This document shows positions 27,601 through 33,957 of a DNA stretch of 64,000 nucleotides, piece after piece (position 1 is the first letter of the stretch; every line of letters begins with the position of its first letter). Both the position numbers and the translations under genes were made by a program. The stretch comes from Paenibacillus montanisoli (lineage in GTDB: Bacteria > Bacillota > Bacilli > Paenibacillales > Paenibacillaceae): the NCBI RefSeq assembly GCF_003268025.1, contig NZ_QLUW01000001.1, positions 372,001-436,000 on the forward strand. Reading direction: 5' to 3'. The notes under the pieces are model-generated. The model searched no databases. It was not told where the DNA came from and was given only the letters and a program-made list of their open reading frames with translations.

Positions 27601-28024
27601 TCTCGGGTTGGCGCTAGATGCGGAACAAGCATTCTTGGCCGCTTCACAGGGGTTGGATGAACCGGCGAGCGCAATGTACTATAACGATCAGCCGCCCGAC
27701 ATGATCTTCTACCAAGGTCTCGCATGTTTGAAGCTCGGACAGATCAAGGAAGCGAAGCGGCGTTTCAATACGCTGATCGATTACGCGGAGAGGCATTTGT
27801 TCGACGATGTTAAAATCGATTATTTTGCCGTATCGCTGCCCGACTTCCTCGTATTTGACGAGGATCTGAACAAGCGAAACCTCATCCATTGCCGGTATAT
27901 GAGGGGACTGGGCTTGCTGGGGTTAAACCTCGCGGCAGAGGCGAAAGAGCAATTCGAGCTCGTGCTTTCGATGGACCGCAATCACCAGGGGGCATTAGTG
28001 CACCTTGCACTGGCTTCGGTCTGA
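24683..28024 (+). CDS. DUF5107 domain-TPR protein, 1113 residues
   Basis: The N-terminal third (about 1-370) is a DUF5107 domain, a mutarotase-like beta-sandwich recognisable from EYVRIEIMPEIGGRIYRALDKTNHYDFVYYN and GGIEFNWPQHHRP. The rest is a long array of tetratricopeptide-like helices (for example DAKAHYYLGNLFYDKKRYADAIAHWEAS and AYYQLGVALKMQGRDREAFAALYKSVW). There is no signal peptide. Proteins of this architecture sit in polysaccharide-use loci of Firmicutes and Actinobacteria, but their reaction is not established. The start is a GTG at 24683 with GGAG eight bases upstream. It is followed 36 bases later by the NagB-like gene. Confidence 0.82.
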   Translation: MADSFERTRIAEETVEIPTYGVGKPDRNPMFLEKRVYQGSSGRVYPHPVIDKIEDEKTLKAYKLVILENEYVRIEIMPEIGGRIYRALDKTNHYDFVYYNRVIKPALVGLAGPWISGGIEFNWPQHHRPNTYGPVEYRLEQQKDGSATVWVSEIDRMYGTKVTAGFTLHPGKAYLEVHAQLYNRTAEPQTFLWWANPAVVVNDHTQSVFPPDVNAVFDHGKRDVSRFPIATGTYYKMDYSEGVDISRYKNIPVPTSYMAYKSDFNFVGGYDHSVQAGLLHVANHHISPGKKQWTWGNGEFGQAWDRNLTDEDGPYIELMTGVYTDNQPDFSWLQPYEEKAFKQYFMPYKNIGVVKNATIDAAVNLEVDPSEAKAAVQVYATSRFEKATVELRTARGSYMQEIVDLSPNNTFKSIVPMRGDDQEHDLILTVKDTSGRVLVSYQPKKAEIEQVPDAAKPLPEPKELKTNEQLYLAGLHLEQYRHATFEPEAYYLEGLNRDASDIRINVAYGTLLLRRGLYAESEKHFRAAIGSLTWRNPNPYDSEAYYQLGVALKMQGRDREAFAALYKSVWSAAWQDSGYFTLAQIACSNGAYEEALELADRSLIRNARHYKARDLKTALLRKSDRLQEAKAFAEETLKLDIADFGAYNELALILDEMGDSITADRVRADLHALTRGDTHNHLSLAADYAAAGLAEEAIGVLEPLAKGGSNQAYPMVSYTLAYLFDGAGDPVQAAQYRQSGREASSDYCFPNSLFDLEVLTAAVQADPEDAKAHYYLGNLFYDKKRYADAIAHWEASRAIDDSFPTVHRNLALAYYNKRSDAEQARRSLETAFACDTGDARVFYELDQLHKKLGLNPSDRLVHLEKHLQLVHARDDLYLEYVTLLHTVGQYERGLALLADRQFHPWEGGEGKATGQYVLARVELAKKSLAEVRYSNAVDLLGQALVYPENLGEGKLFGAQENNIYYYLGLAYEGLGLALDAEQAFLAASQGLDEPASAMYYNDQPPDMIFYQGLACLKLGQIKEAKRRFNTLIDYAERHLFDDVKIDYFAVSLPDFLVFDEDLNKRNLIHCRYMRGLGLLGLNLAAEAKEQFELVLSMDRNHQGALVHLALASV

Positions 28025-28060
28025 AACGAAATGGAATCTAGGAGAGGAGAGGTGAACGGA

Positions 28061-28798
28061 ATGAAATTTGAAATCGTCGCTGCCAGCGAGATCGGTGCGA
28101 GAGTCGCCGATTTGCTTGCGGAACAACTGAGGCAAAAGCCGGAATCCGTATTGGGGATGACAACAGGCTCCTCGCCTATCAAATACGGAATTTTTCAAGA
28201 GTGGATTCGCAGGGAAGCGGAGGGCGAGCTTGACTTTGCCCATGCGACCTTCATCAATCCCGATGAATGGGTCGGCATCGACTCCGAGCATCCGGAGAGC
28301 TTTCAAGCGTTCATGAACGAGCATCTATTTCGTCATTTACGGACGAAACGCAAACCATCACACATTCCAAACGGAGCAGCGGAGAATCTGCTTGATGAAT
28401 GCAGCCGATTCGAGCAGTTGCTTCGCGAGCTTCAGTATGTCGACTGGCAGCTCATGGGACTCGGGTTAAACGGCCATATTGCCTTTATCGAGCCGGCGGA
28501 TTCCATTCCGGCATCCACCTATGTCGCCGATATCGATGAGGAGAACCAGCTGACTCGCTCCAGTCACTTCCGGACGCCGCAAGAGGTGCCGAAGCAGTCG
28601 ATTACGATCGGACTGGAAGCCGTGATGAAGGCGCGTTCGATTGTGCTCGTTGCGGCGGGCGAGAATAAAGCGGATATTGTCGCGACAGCGTTTCGCGGTC
28701 CCATCACAACCCGCGTTCCCGCATCGCTGCTCCAGCTTCATCCGAATGTGACGGTCATCTTGGATGAAGGTTCGGCGAAGCGTATCGGTATAGTATAA
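28061..28798 (+). CDS. Glucosamine-6-phosphate deaminase-like protein (NagB family)
   Basis: 245 residues, normal length for NagB. The family landmarks are present: LGMTTGSSPIKYGIF at the N-terminus, FINPDEWVGI carrying the general-base aspartate, and the active-site loop GLGLNGHIAFIEP. In the loop H139 and E144 match the E. coli His143 and Glu148, but the residue equivalent to Asp141 is asparagine (N137). NagB converts glucosamine-6-phosphate to fructose-6-phosphate and ammonia; the change could alter ring opening or signal another substrate such as a galactosamine phosphate. The ATG at 28061 follows GAGAGGTG. It probably shares the transcript of the DUF5107-TPR gene and ends at a strong terminator. 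Confidence 0.8.
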   Translation: MKFEIVAASEIGARVADLLAEQLRQKPESVLGMTTGSSPIKYGIFQEWIRREAEGELDFAHATFINPDEWVGIDSEHPESFQAFMNEHLFRHLRTKRKPSHIPNGAAENLLDECSRFEQLLRELQYVDWQLMGLGLNGHIAFIEPADSIPASTYVADIDEENQLTRSSHFRTPQEVPKQSITIGLEAVMKARSIVLVAAGENKADIVATAFRGPITTRVPASLLQLHPNVTVILDEGSAKRIGIV

Positions 28799-28829
28799 AT
28801 AGCCAATTGACGAAAGTGAGTTTCAAGTT

Positions 28830-28862
28830 AAAAAAACCGCCCCTTTAAAGGGCGGTTTTTTT
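28830..28862 (+). terminator. Terminator of the DUF5107-nagB-like operon
   Basis: AAAAACCGCCC pairs perfectly with GGGCGGTTTTT around CTTTAAA, with T runs on both strands. It lies 31 bases after the nagB-like stop and three bases before the convergent gene's stop, so it probably serves both. Confidence 0.9.
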
Positions 28863-28864
28863 AG

Positions 28865-29335
28865 CTAACGTAACCGAATTTGGTTCGCACATTCGGCTTT
28901 ATTTTTTATATATTCGTTTCGCTGCACGAGTAAACGTTCCATATACGATCGCAAAAACATCGCGTCCGCTAACTTACCAAGCAGTCCAAAAGGCGACGAG
29001 TAATCGAATCGATCTGTCATCAGCGTACCGCCATGTTGTCTTTCAAATGTATGTTCGTGCCTAAAGCTTTTAAAAGCGCCGCTAACCATCTCGTCCACGA
29101 ATTTATGATGCGGATCAAACTCGGTAATGATCGATGTTAGTTGTTGGCGAATGCCGAAATGCGTGGCTTCCCAAGTTACGGTTTCCCCAAGCTCAATCAA
29201 CCCGCATATACGGCCTTTTATTGCTCTTTCATTTGTGTGCGAGGTCGATTCCATGTGGAGTTCAATACTGCGGGACAAATCAAAACATACTTCAATAGGA
29301 GCGCTAATAAACTGGGATAATTTTATAATTGGCAA
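28865..29335 (-). CDS. SRPBCC (START-like) family protein
   Basis: 156 residues. The opening MPIIKLSQFISAPIEVCFDLSRSIELH followed by GRICGLIELGETVTWEATHFGIRQQLTSIITEF and the FRHEHTFE strand is characteristic of the SRPBCC ligand-binding fold in the branch often annotated as polyketide-cyclase-like or cell-division-inhibitor-like. The ligand is unknown. The start is a TTG at 29335 with GAGGGAG about nine bases upstream. It stands alone. Confidence 0.75.
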   Translation of the reverse strand: MPIIKLSQFISAPIEVCFDLSRSIELHMESTSHTNERAIKGRICGLIELGETVTWEATHFGIRQQLTSIITEFDPHHKFVDEMVSGAFKSFRHEHTFERQHGGTLMTDRFDYSSPFGLLGKLADAMFLRSYMERLLVQRNEYIKNKAECANQIRLR

Positions 29336-29469
29336 GAGTCAGCACTCCCTCTTCATCGACTTATGAACATTGGTTATTTTTAGATACTGCTCTAACTCCA
29401 TTTTTACCTGATTGGTTTCTCCGCATATAGGGGTAAGGTTGATAAAACCCGATCGGAGGAATGCATACC

Positions 29470-30471
29470 ATGCCGAAGGTTCATATGCGCGACCATTATT
29501 TCGACAATGTGAAGTTTGTCCTGATTGCGTTCGTAGTCATCGGGCATGTGCTCGAACCCCTGTATCCGACAAGCGATTCCGCAAAGGCTCTGTACAATTT
29601 CATTTACTTTTTTCATATTCCGCTATTTGTTTTCATTACGGGGTACTTTTCCAAGAAGACGGGAAAGCTTGCCCCGTATCTCGTTCTGTATTTCATATTT
29701 GAATCGCTTTATACGCTGTTGGATTATTATTTGAACGGGCGGTCAGGTCTCAATTTTACGTACTTGCTGCCCTATTGGGTTACTTGGTACCTGCTTGCCG
29801 TTGTTATATGGAAAATCGCCTTGCCGCATTTTACGAAATTAAGGAATCCGATTCTGATTGCAAGCTGCCTTGCGGTACTGTCCGGCTACGTATCAACGCT
29901 GGGGTACACGCTGTCCGCGCTTCGGGCGATCAACTTCTTTCCGTTCTTCTTGGCGGGTTACTATATGAAACGGGAATACTTCGGTTATCTATTTAAACGA
30001 ACGGTCAAAATAGCATCTGCGCTTATTGTGATTCTCGCATTGGGTTTGCTGTTTCTCTATGGCCAGAACCTCAATTGCGAATGGCTTTGGGGCAGCTACA
30101 CCTATTCCAGGCTGGGCAGTCCGGAATGGTATGCGGGGATCTATAGGATCGGAATTGCAGCCGTATCGGTCATGCTGTCCATTTCCGTCCTCTCCTTAAT
30201 CCCAACGGGGTGGACTAGGATCAGCGATCCCGGCATTCGGACGATGTATCCCTTCTTGCTGCACGGATTCGTTCTCAAAATCATGGTGCATCTGGGCATC
30301 TACCGGCATATCGACACATGGGCCGATCAACTGCTTCTGATTTTGTTTGCCGTTGCTCTAACCGTAATCTTGTCTATGAAGTGGGTCGAAAAAGTTTGCG
30401 GAGTCATTTTCAAACCGAACTTATCTTTTCTGTACAAAAAGAGTAATGTGCCGTTATCGCGGGTACAGTGA
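29470..30471 (+). CDS. Acyltransferase 3 family membrane protein
   Basis: 333 residues with about ten membrane helices. The N-terminus (YFDNVKFVLIAFVVIGHVLEPL) and FIYFFHIPLFVFITGYFSKK are the acyltransferase-3 signatures, including the catalytic-type histidine in IGHV. Family members O-acetylate or succinylate extracytoplasmic sugars and glycans; the closest known type is the fucose-4-O-acetylase-like group. The ATG at 29470 is nine bases after GGAGGA, which overlaps the alternative ATG at 29461. Confidence 0.82.
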   Translation: MPKVHMRDHYFDNVKFVLIAFVVIGHVLEPLYPTSDSAKALYNFIYFFHIPLFVFITGYFSKKTGKLAPYLVLYFIFESLYTLLDYYLNGRSGLNFTYLLPYWVTWYLLAVVIWKIALPHFTKLRNPILIASCLAVLSGYVSTLGYTLSALRAINFFPFFLAGYYMKREYFGYLFKRTVKIASALIVILALGLLFLYGQNLNCEWLWGSYTYSRLGSPEWYAGIYRIGIAAVSVMLSISVLSLIPTGWTRISDPGIRTMYPFLLHGFVLKIMVHLGIYRHIDTWADQLLLILFAVALTVILSMKWVEKVCGVIFKPNLSFLYKKSNVPLSRVQ

Positions 30472-30504
30472 CCATCGGTGGTTACACAATTCGCCCAACT
30501 CTGA

Positions 30505-31116
30505 TTACATTGATCTCCATAAAGTGCTTGTTACGTTGTTTATTATCTTCGCCTTCTTGGGTACTTGAGATAAAATCAGAGTTACATTTAATAAATCAAC
30601 TGACGATCCCAAAGCATTAAGGAATATAAGAAAAATAATAGTCGGATTTAAACATCCAAAAGCCCCTAAGATTAATGGCAGAACAATAGAAAGTACTAAA
30701 AATGGTGCTATTGATATTAAAATATATCGCATCCGAGACATTATTTCCTCTGTATATACAAACCCGCCGAAATGAATTCCTATTCCTGTATTAGTGGATT
30801 TCAAAAAATTAGGAATCAGAATCAGATGGATCAATTCATGTATTAGAACTAGTAATAAAATAGAAATTATAGTTAAAATATTGAAATTTAAGGTTATAGA
30901 ACCTCCTTGAAAACCATAGTCCTCCATGCTAACCGGTAAAAATATCCTCGTTAAAATGATCGCAATCGCACCACCTAGAACCATGAAAGGAACGGAAAAT
31001 AGTATAGCTATGAAGTGGGATTTGGGTTCTTTTAGTTTTACCCATTGCAGGAGAAATAGTTTAGCTTGTTTTTCTGCATCAGCTTTAGGTATCTGAAAAG
31101 TGATCTTCACTCTCAC
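30505..31116 (-). CDS. DUF3267 membrane protein with HExxH motif
   Basis: 203 residues with about four membrane helices. LLVLIHELIHLILIP carries the HELIH zinc-protease-type motif within a helix, and a distal aspartate lies in GSSVDLLNV, which together are the signature of DUF3267, a group distantly related to site-2-type intramembrane metalloproteases. The substrate is unknown. The GTG start at 31116 follows TAGGAGG. Codon use is noticeably more AT-rich than in its neighbours, which may indicate acquisition from elsewhere. Confidence 0.75.
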   Translation of the reverse strand: MRVKITFQIPKADAEKQAKLFLLQWVKLKEPKSHFIAILFSVPFMVLGGAIAIILTRIFLPVSMEDYGFQGGSITLNFNILTIISILLLVLIHELIHLILIPNFLKSTNTGIGIHFGGFVYTEEIMSRMRYILISIAPFLVLSIVLPLILGAFGCLNPTIIFLIFLNALGSSVDLLNVTLILSQVPKKAKIINNVTSTLWRSM

Positions 31117-31288
31117 TAACCTCCTAAATGCATGTAATTTATATTTTCAGAGAGGGGATTTCTTATAACGTCTTATGTATGGACTTCGTAAAGTATTCGC
31201 GAAGTGGGTGTCTCGATTATGCTATCGTTACCCGCTAGTTTGAATGATCGGCGGCACAAACACGCCCCGACCAGCCTCATGGAATACG

Positions 31289-32008
31289 TTAAATAACGAT
31301 GAAATTGACCCCATAAAGTGATAAGGCTAATTTTCTCGCCACTTTTTGAGATGCAAGATTTTCCCACGAGGTACTGTATAATGGAATACTTCCCAACTTT
31401 CGCACATCCATTGCCCATACGGCGACAACTGCCGCGGCATATCCCCTTCCGCGAAACGCATTCAAGGTCTCAAGTCCCGCTTCATGTGCCTTGGATGTGA
31501 TGCGAACGCTGCGGCAGATCGAGACGACCCTGCTCTCGTGCACTAGCGCGATACAGGGTTGCACATATTCAATTTCCAAGGTCAGCCATTCGAAACCGTC
31601 AAGCAAAAATTCCGCTATATTTTCCCTGGTGATGCTTACCACCTGCATTTTCGGCGTGGCTTCACCGGGGATTATATAACAAGGTCCCATCGTGAATCGT
31701 TCCCCTTGGAGGAGGTTCATATAGGCCTTGAAATTTTTTGGTTTCGTCTGAATATCCCTCGCGATCGGTTCGTCAGCACACAATTCCTCCAGTTGCTCGA
31801 CAAGCATCTCCGGGACATCATACCGAAACCGACAGAGAGTCGTTCCCTCTATAGTCCGTCCTAAAAAAAACCGGGGGGCGGTGGCCGCTCCGGACCAGGG
31901 CTCGTTTATCGCGATTAGCCGCATGTTGTGGTCATGCGTAAACAGCGCGTCAAGATGAAGCTCCATCAGCTCATGGGCGGTTGGTTTGATTTCTTCCCGA
32001 TCAGTCAT
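31289..32008 (-). CDS. GNAT family N-acetyltransferase
   Basis: 239 residues. The acetyl-CoA site lies in the C-terminal half: an AGLETLNAFRGRGYAAAVVAVWAM segment (motif A, R/Q-x-x-G-x-G/A) followed by LYSTSWENLASQKVARKLAL (motif B). The N-terminal 100 residues (DALFTHDHNMRLIAINEP) recur in a subgroup of Firmicute GNATs annotated as unknown. It probably acetylates an amine but no substrate can be named. The ATG follows GGAGGGAAGG. Confidence 0.8.
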   Translation of the reverse strand: MTDREEIKPTAHELMELHLDALFTHDHNMRLIAINEPWSGAATAPRFFLGRTIEGTTLCRFRYDVPEMLVEQLEELCADEPIARDIQTKPKNFKAYMNLLQGERFTMGPCYIIPGEATPKMQVVSITRENIAEFLLDGFEWLTLEIEYVQPCIALVHESRVVSICRSVRITSKAHEAGLETLNAFRGRGYAAAVVAVWAMDVRKLGSIPLYSTSWENLASQKVARKLALSLYGVNFIVI

Positions 32009-32271
32009 GCTTCCTTCCCTCCAAATAAGAATGAACTGCTTTCGTTGTATCTCACTATCAATAATACCAATATATCCAAAGATCGTTCTGTGAATAATTT
32101 AATATAATCGAATTAGCCTGCAGTAACCTAAATAGCGTCTTTTTGGGCATAAATGATACGGTAAGAATCAACGTTCAAAGTGATTAAAAAAATAGGTAAT
32201 CTTGCTTTCACTGAGTAGAAGGACGCGATGAATATTGAGATGGTGGTGGGAATGTCATTAAGAGAACGGCG

Positions 32272-32745
32272 ATGATCATCGTTTTTGGCGTAGTTGTATT
32301 AATCGGGGGTTTAGTCTTGAAAGCAAAGTACATGTTCAATCCAATCACTTTTAAGCAAGATGAAATAACAAGATACGAATGGCATGCTTATGAATATCCT
32401 GCTCAGATTGAGTATTTAACCTATGAGGATGATAAAGGCTGGACAAAAAAATCAATCCTAAAAGATAAAAATGAAATTCTTTATATTTTTGGACAAATGA
32501 AGAAGAATCAGGAGATTGTCAGTTCCCAATCGGATTTTTTTGATATACGGAAGGACATGGGGAAAGAAAAGCTGGTCATTATCAGACACTTGGAATCCGA
32601 AGAAAACGGCGAAGGGCCTATACTGTTTCAATTTCATTATTACGAAAATGGGCATGCTGCTGACATAGAAGATAGAGAGAAGTTTATTCCGATTTCCGAT
32701 GAACTGAAGGAACGGTTAAGAAAAAGGACCAATGCCATCTCATGA
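32272..32745 (+). CDS. Hypothetical membrane-anchored protein
   Basis: 157 residues, not recognised. One N-terminal membrane helix (MIIVFGVVVLIGGLVL) precedes a charged, probably extracytoplasmic domain with many Glu, Lys and Tyr residues. The start is uncertain: a well-spaced purine-rich site precedes an ATG at 32252, but that frame stops after seven codons (MSLRERR) exactly where the main frame's ATG begins (ATGA overlap). This is either a short coupled leader or a frameshift at the 5' end. Confidence 0.55.
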   Translation: MIIVFGVVVLIGGLVLKAKYMFNPITFKQDEITRYEWHAYEYPAQIEYLTYEDDKGWTKKSILKDKNEILYIFGQMKKNQEIVSSQSDFFDIRKDMGKEKLVIIRHLESEENGEGPILFQFHYYENGHAADIEDREKFIPISDELKERLRKRTNAIS

Positions 32746-32762
32746 AGAGATGACATGGTCCT
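32725..32762. terminator. Convergent imperfect terminator hairpin
   Basis: AGGACCAATGCCATCTC pairs imperfectly with GAGATGACATGGTCCT. On the minus strand it is followed by TTTTTCTT, so it ends the DinB-like gene transcript; on the plus strand it overlaps the end of the 32272 gene. Confidence 0.6.
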
Positions 32763-32777
32763 CTAGCCGATTTATTG

Positions 32778-33272
32778 CTACTTCTGTGGTTGCATGCCCA
32801 TACCGAGCCATTCTTCCTTGGATGGTCCGTACATACCTGCGACCGGAAGACCGGCCTGCCGCATCAAGACGGTAAGCTGTCCGCGATGATGGATTTCATG
32901 TTTGAGGAAACCATACAGCACATAACCAATTGTCCACTGATTCTCGTAAAATTGGATGGTTTTATGAAGCATATCGTCAGTCAGCTGCTGTTTCACGGCT
33001 ACTAGTACATCATTAGCTGTCTTACGATAGGATTCGGCGATCGCGCGTGCGGAGACCGGCTGTTCGTAGGGGTCTACGGCATGGATGATCAACCCCGTTG
33101 GAGCTAGCTTTCCGGCAGTGGCTACGATATGCCATGCCAGATAACCGAGCGTTCGATGATCAGGCGCTATTTTCTGCTTTAGGGAAGCATCCGTAAATGA
33201 GTCGAATTGTTTCTGAGTCGAAGCGGACTCCAGCCGGTATTCATTAATAAAGCTTTGCACATTTGTAAACAT
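32778..33272 (-). CDS. DinB family protein
   Basis: 164 residues forming the DinB four-helix bundle pattern. The metal-binding histidines can be assigned to YLAWHIV near residue 48 and GFLKHEIHHRGQL near residue 125, the latter being the family hallmark. DinB-like proteins include thiol-dependent transferases (bacillithiol related) and stress proteins of unknown role. It lies 25 bases after the 33298 gene on the minus strand and is probably co-transcribed with it. A clear AGGAGG precedes the ATG. Confidence 0.85.
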   Translation of the reverse strand: MFTNVQSFINEYRLESASTQKQFDSFTDASLKQKIAPDHRTLGYLAWHIVATAGKLAPTGLIIHAVDPYEQPVSARAIAESYRKTANDVLVAVKQQLTDDMLHKTIQFYENQWTIGYVLYGFLKHEIHHRGQLTVLMRQAGLPVAGMYGPSKEEWLGMGMQPQK

Positions 33273-33297
33273 GGGATAGCCCTCCTAATTTTTGCTG

Positions 33298-33756
33298 TTA
33301 ACTGAACCGCATGATCACCATCAAGATAAATAAAATGAAGAGAGCAAGCAATTCGAGAAGGGTATACGCTTTGACCAGAGATAGCTGTTTGGTGAATTCC
33401 GGCGTGCCTGGCGTTAAGGTATTCAGTTTCATATGAGTGGGACTCATCACGCCTAGACCCCAAAAAAAGAGGGCGCATGAAACGACAAGCGAAGCGATCC
33501 AGGTCCACCCATAGGTAGACGGCAGGTCATCGAGGACGCCGGATGCGATGCCGAGGATAATCCCAGAGAGTATGGTCATTATACTTACGGGAATTAAGGC
33601 GCGGCTAACTCGTTTGCCTAATGCGCCCATCACCGCGGCTTGTTTCTGCGGATCGAGGCTTGCAATCGCCGGCATAAGTATGAAATCCGCACATAGCACG
33701 GACCCGAACCAGAAGACCCCGCACAATACATGAAGCCCTGTCAAAAACATCAGCAT
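33298..33756 (-). CDS. Small integral membrane protein (CopD/DUF2269-like)
   Basis: 152 residues with four membrane helices. The first helix LTGLHVLCGVFWFGSVLCADFILMPAI contains a histidine and the W-x-G pattern seen in CopD-like and DUF2269 proteins that hold haem or metal in the membrane; the assignment is tentative. AGGTGAACTGATT precedes the ATG. It is the first gene of a two-gene unit with the DinB protein. Confidence 0.6.
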   Translation of the reverse strand: MLMFLTGLHVLCGVFWFGSVLCADFILMPAIASLDPQKQAAVMGALGKRVSRALIPVSIMTILSGIILGIASGVLDDLPSTYGWTWIASLVVSCALFFWGLGVMSPTHMKLNTLTPGTPEFTKQLSLVKAYTLLELLALFILFILMVIMRFS

Positions 33757-33957
33757 AATCAGTTCACCTCCGTATTCTCGGGATTACCGAGCAACGAAAT
33801 TTTGCCTTCCTGAAACTCAGTATAGATCGCTTGCCGATGCATAGATATTGTCCGAAGGTAGTAATAAAGTAGTAAACCGCAGTACTCCGCAGTACTCCTC
33901 TTTAGTGACGCCACTTTTATGGCGGGAATCGAGAGTTTATAAAGGAGGATGGGGTGC

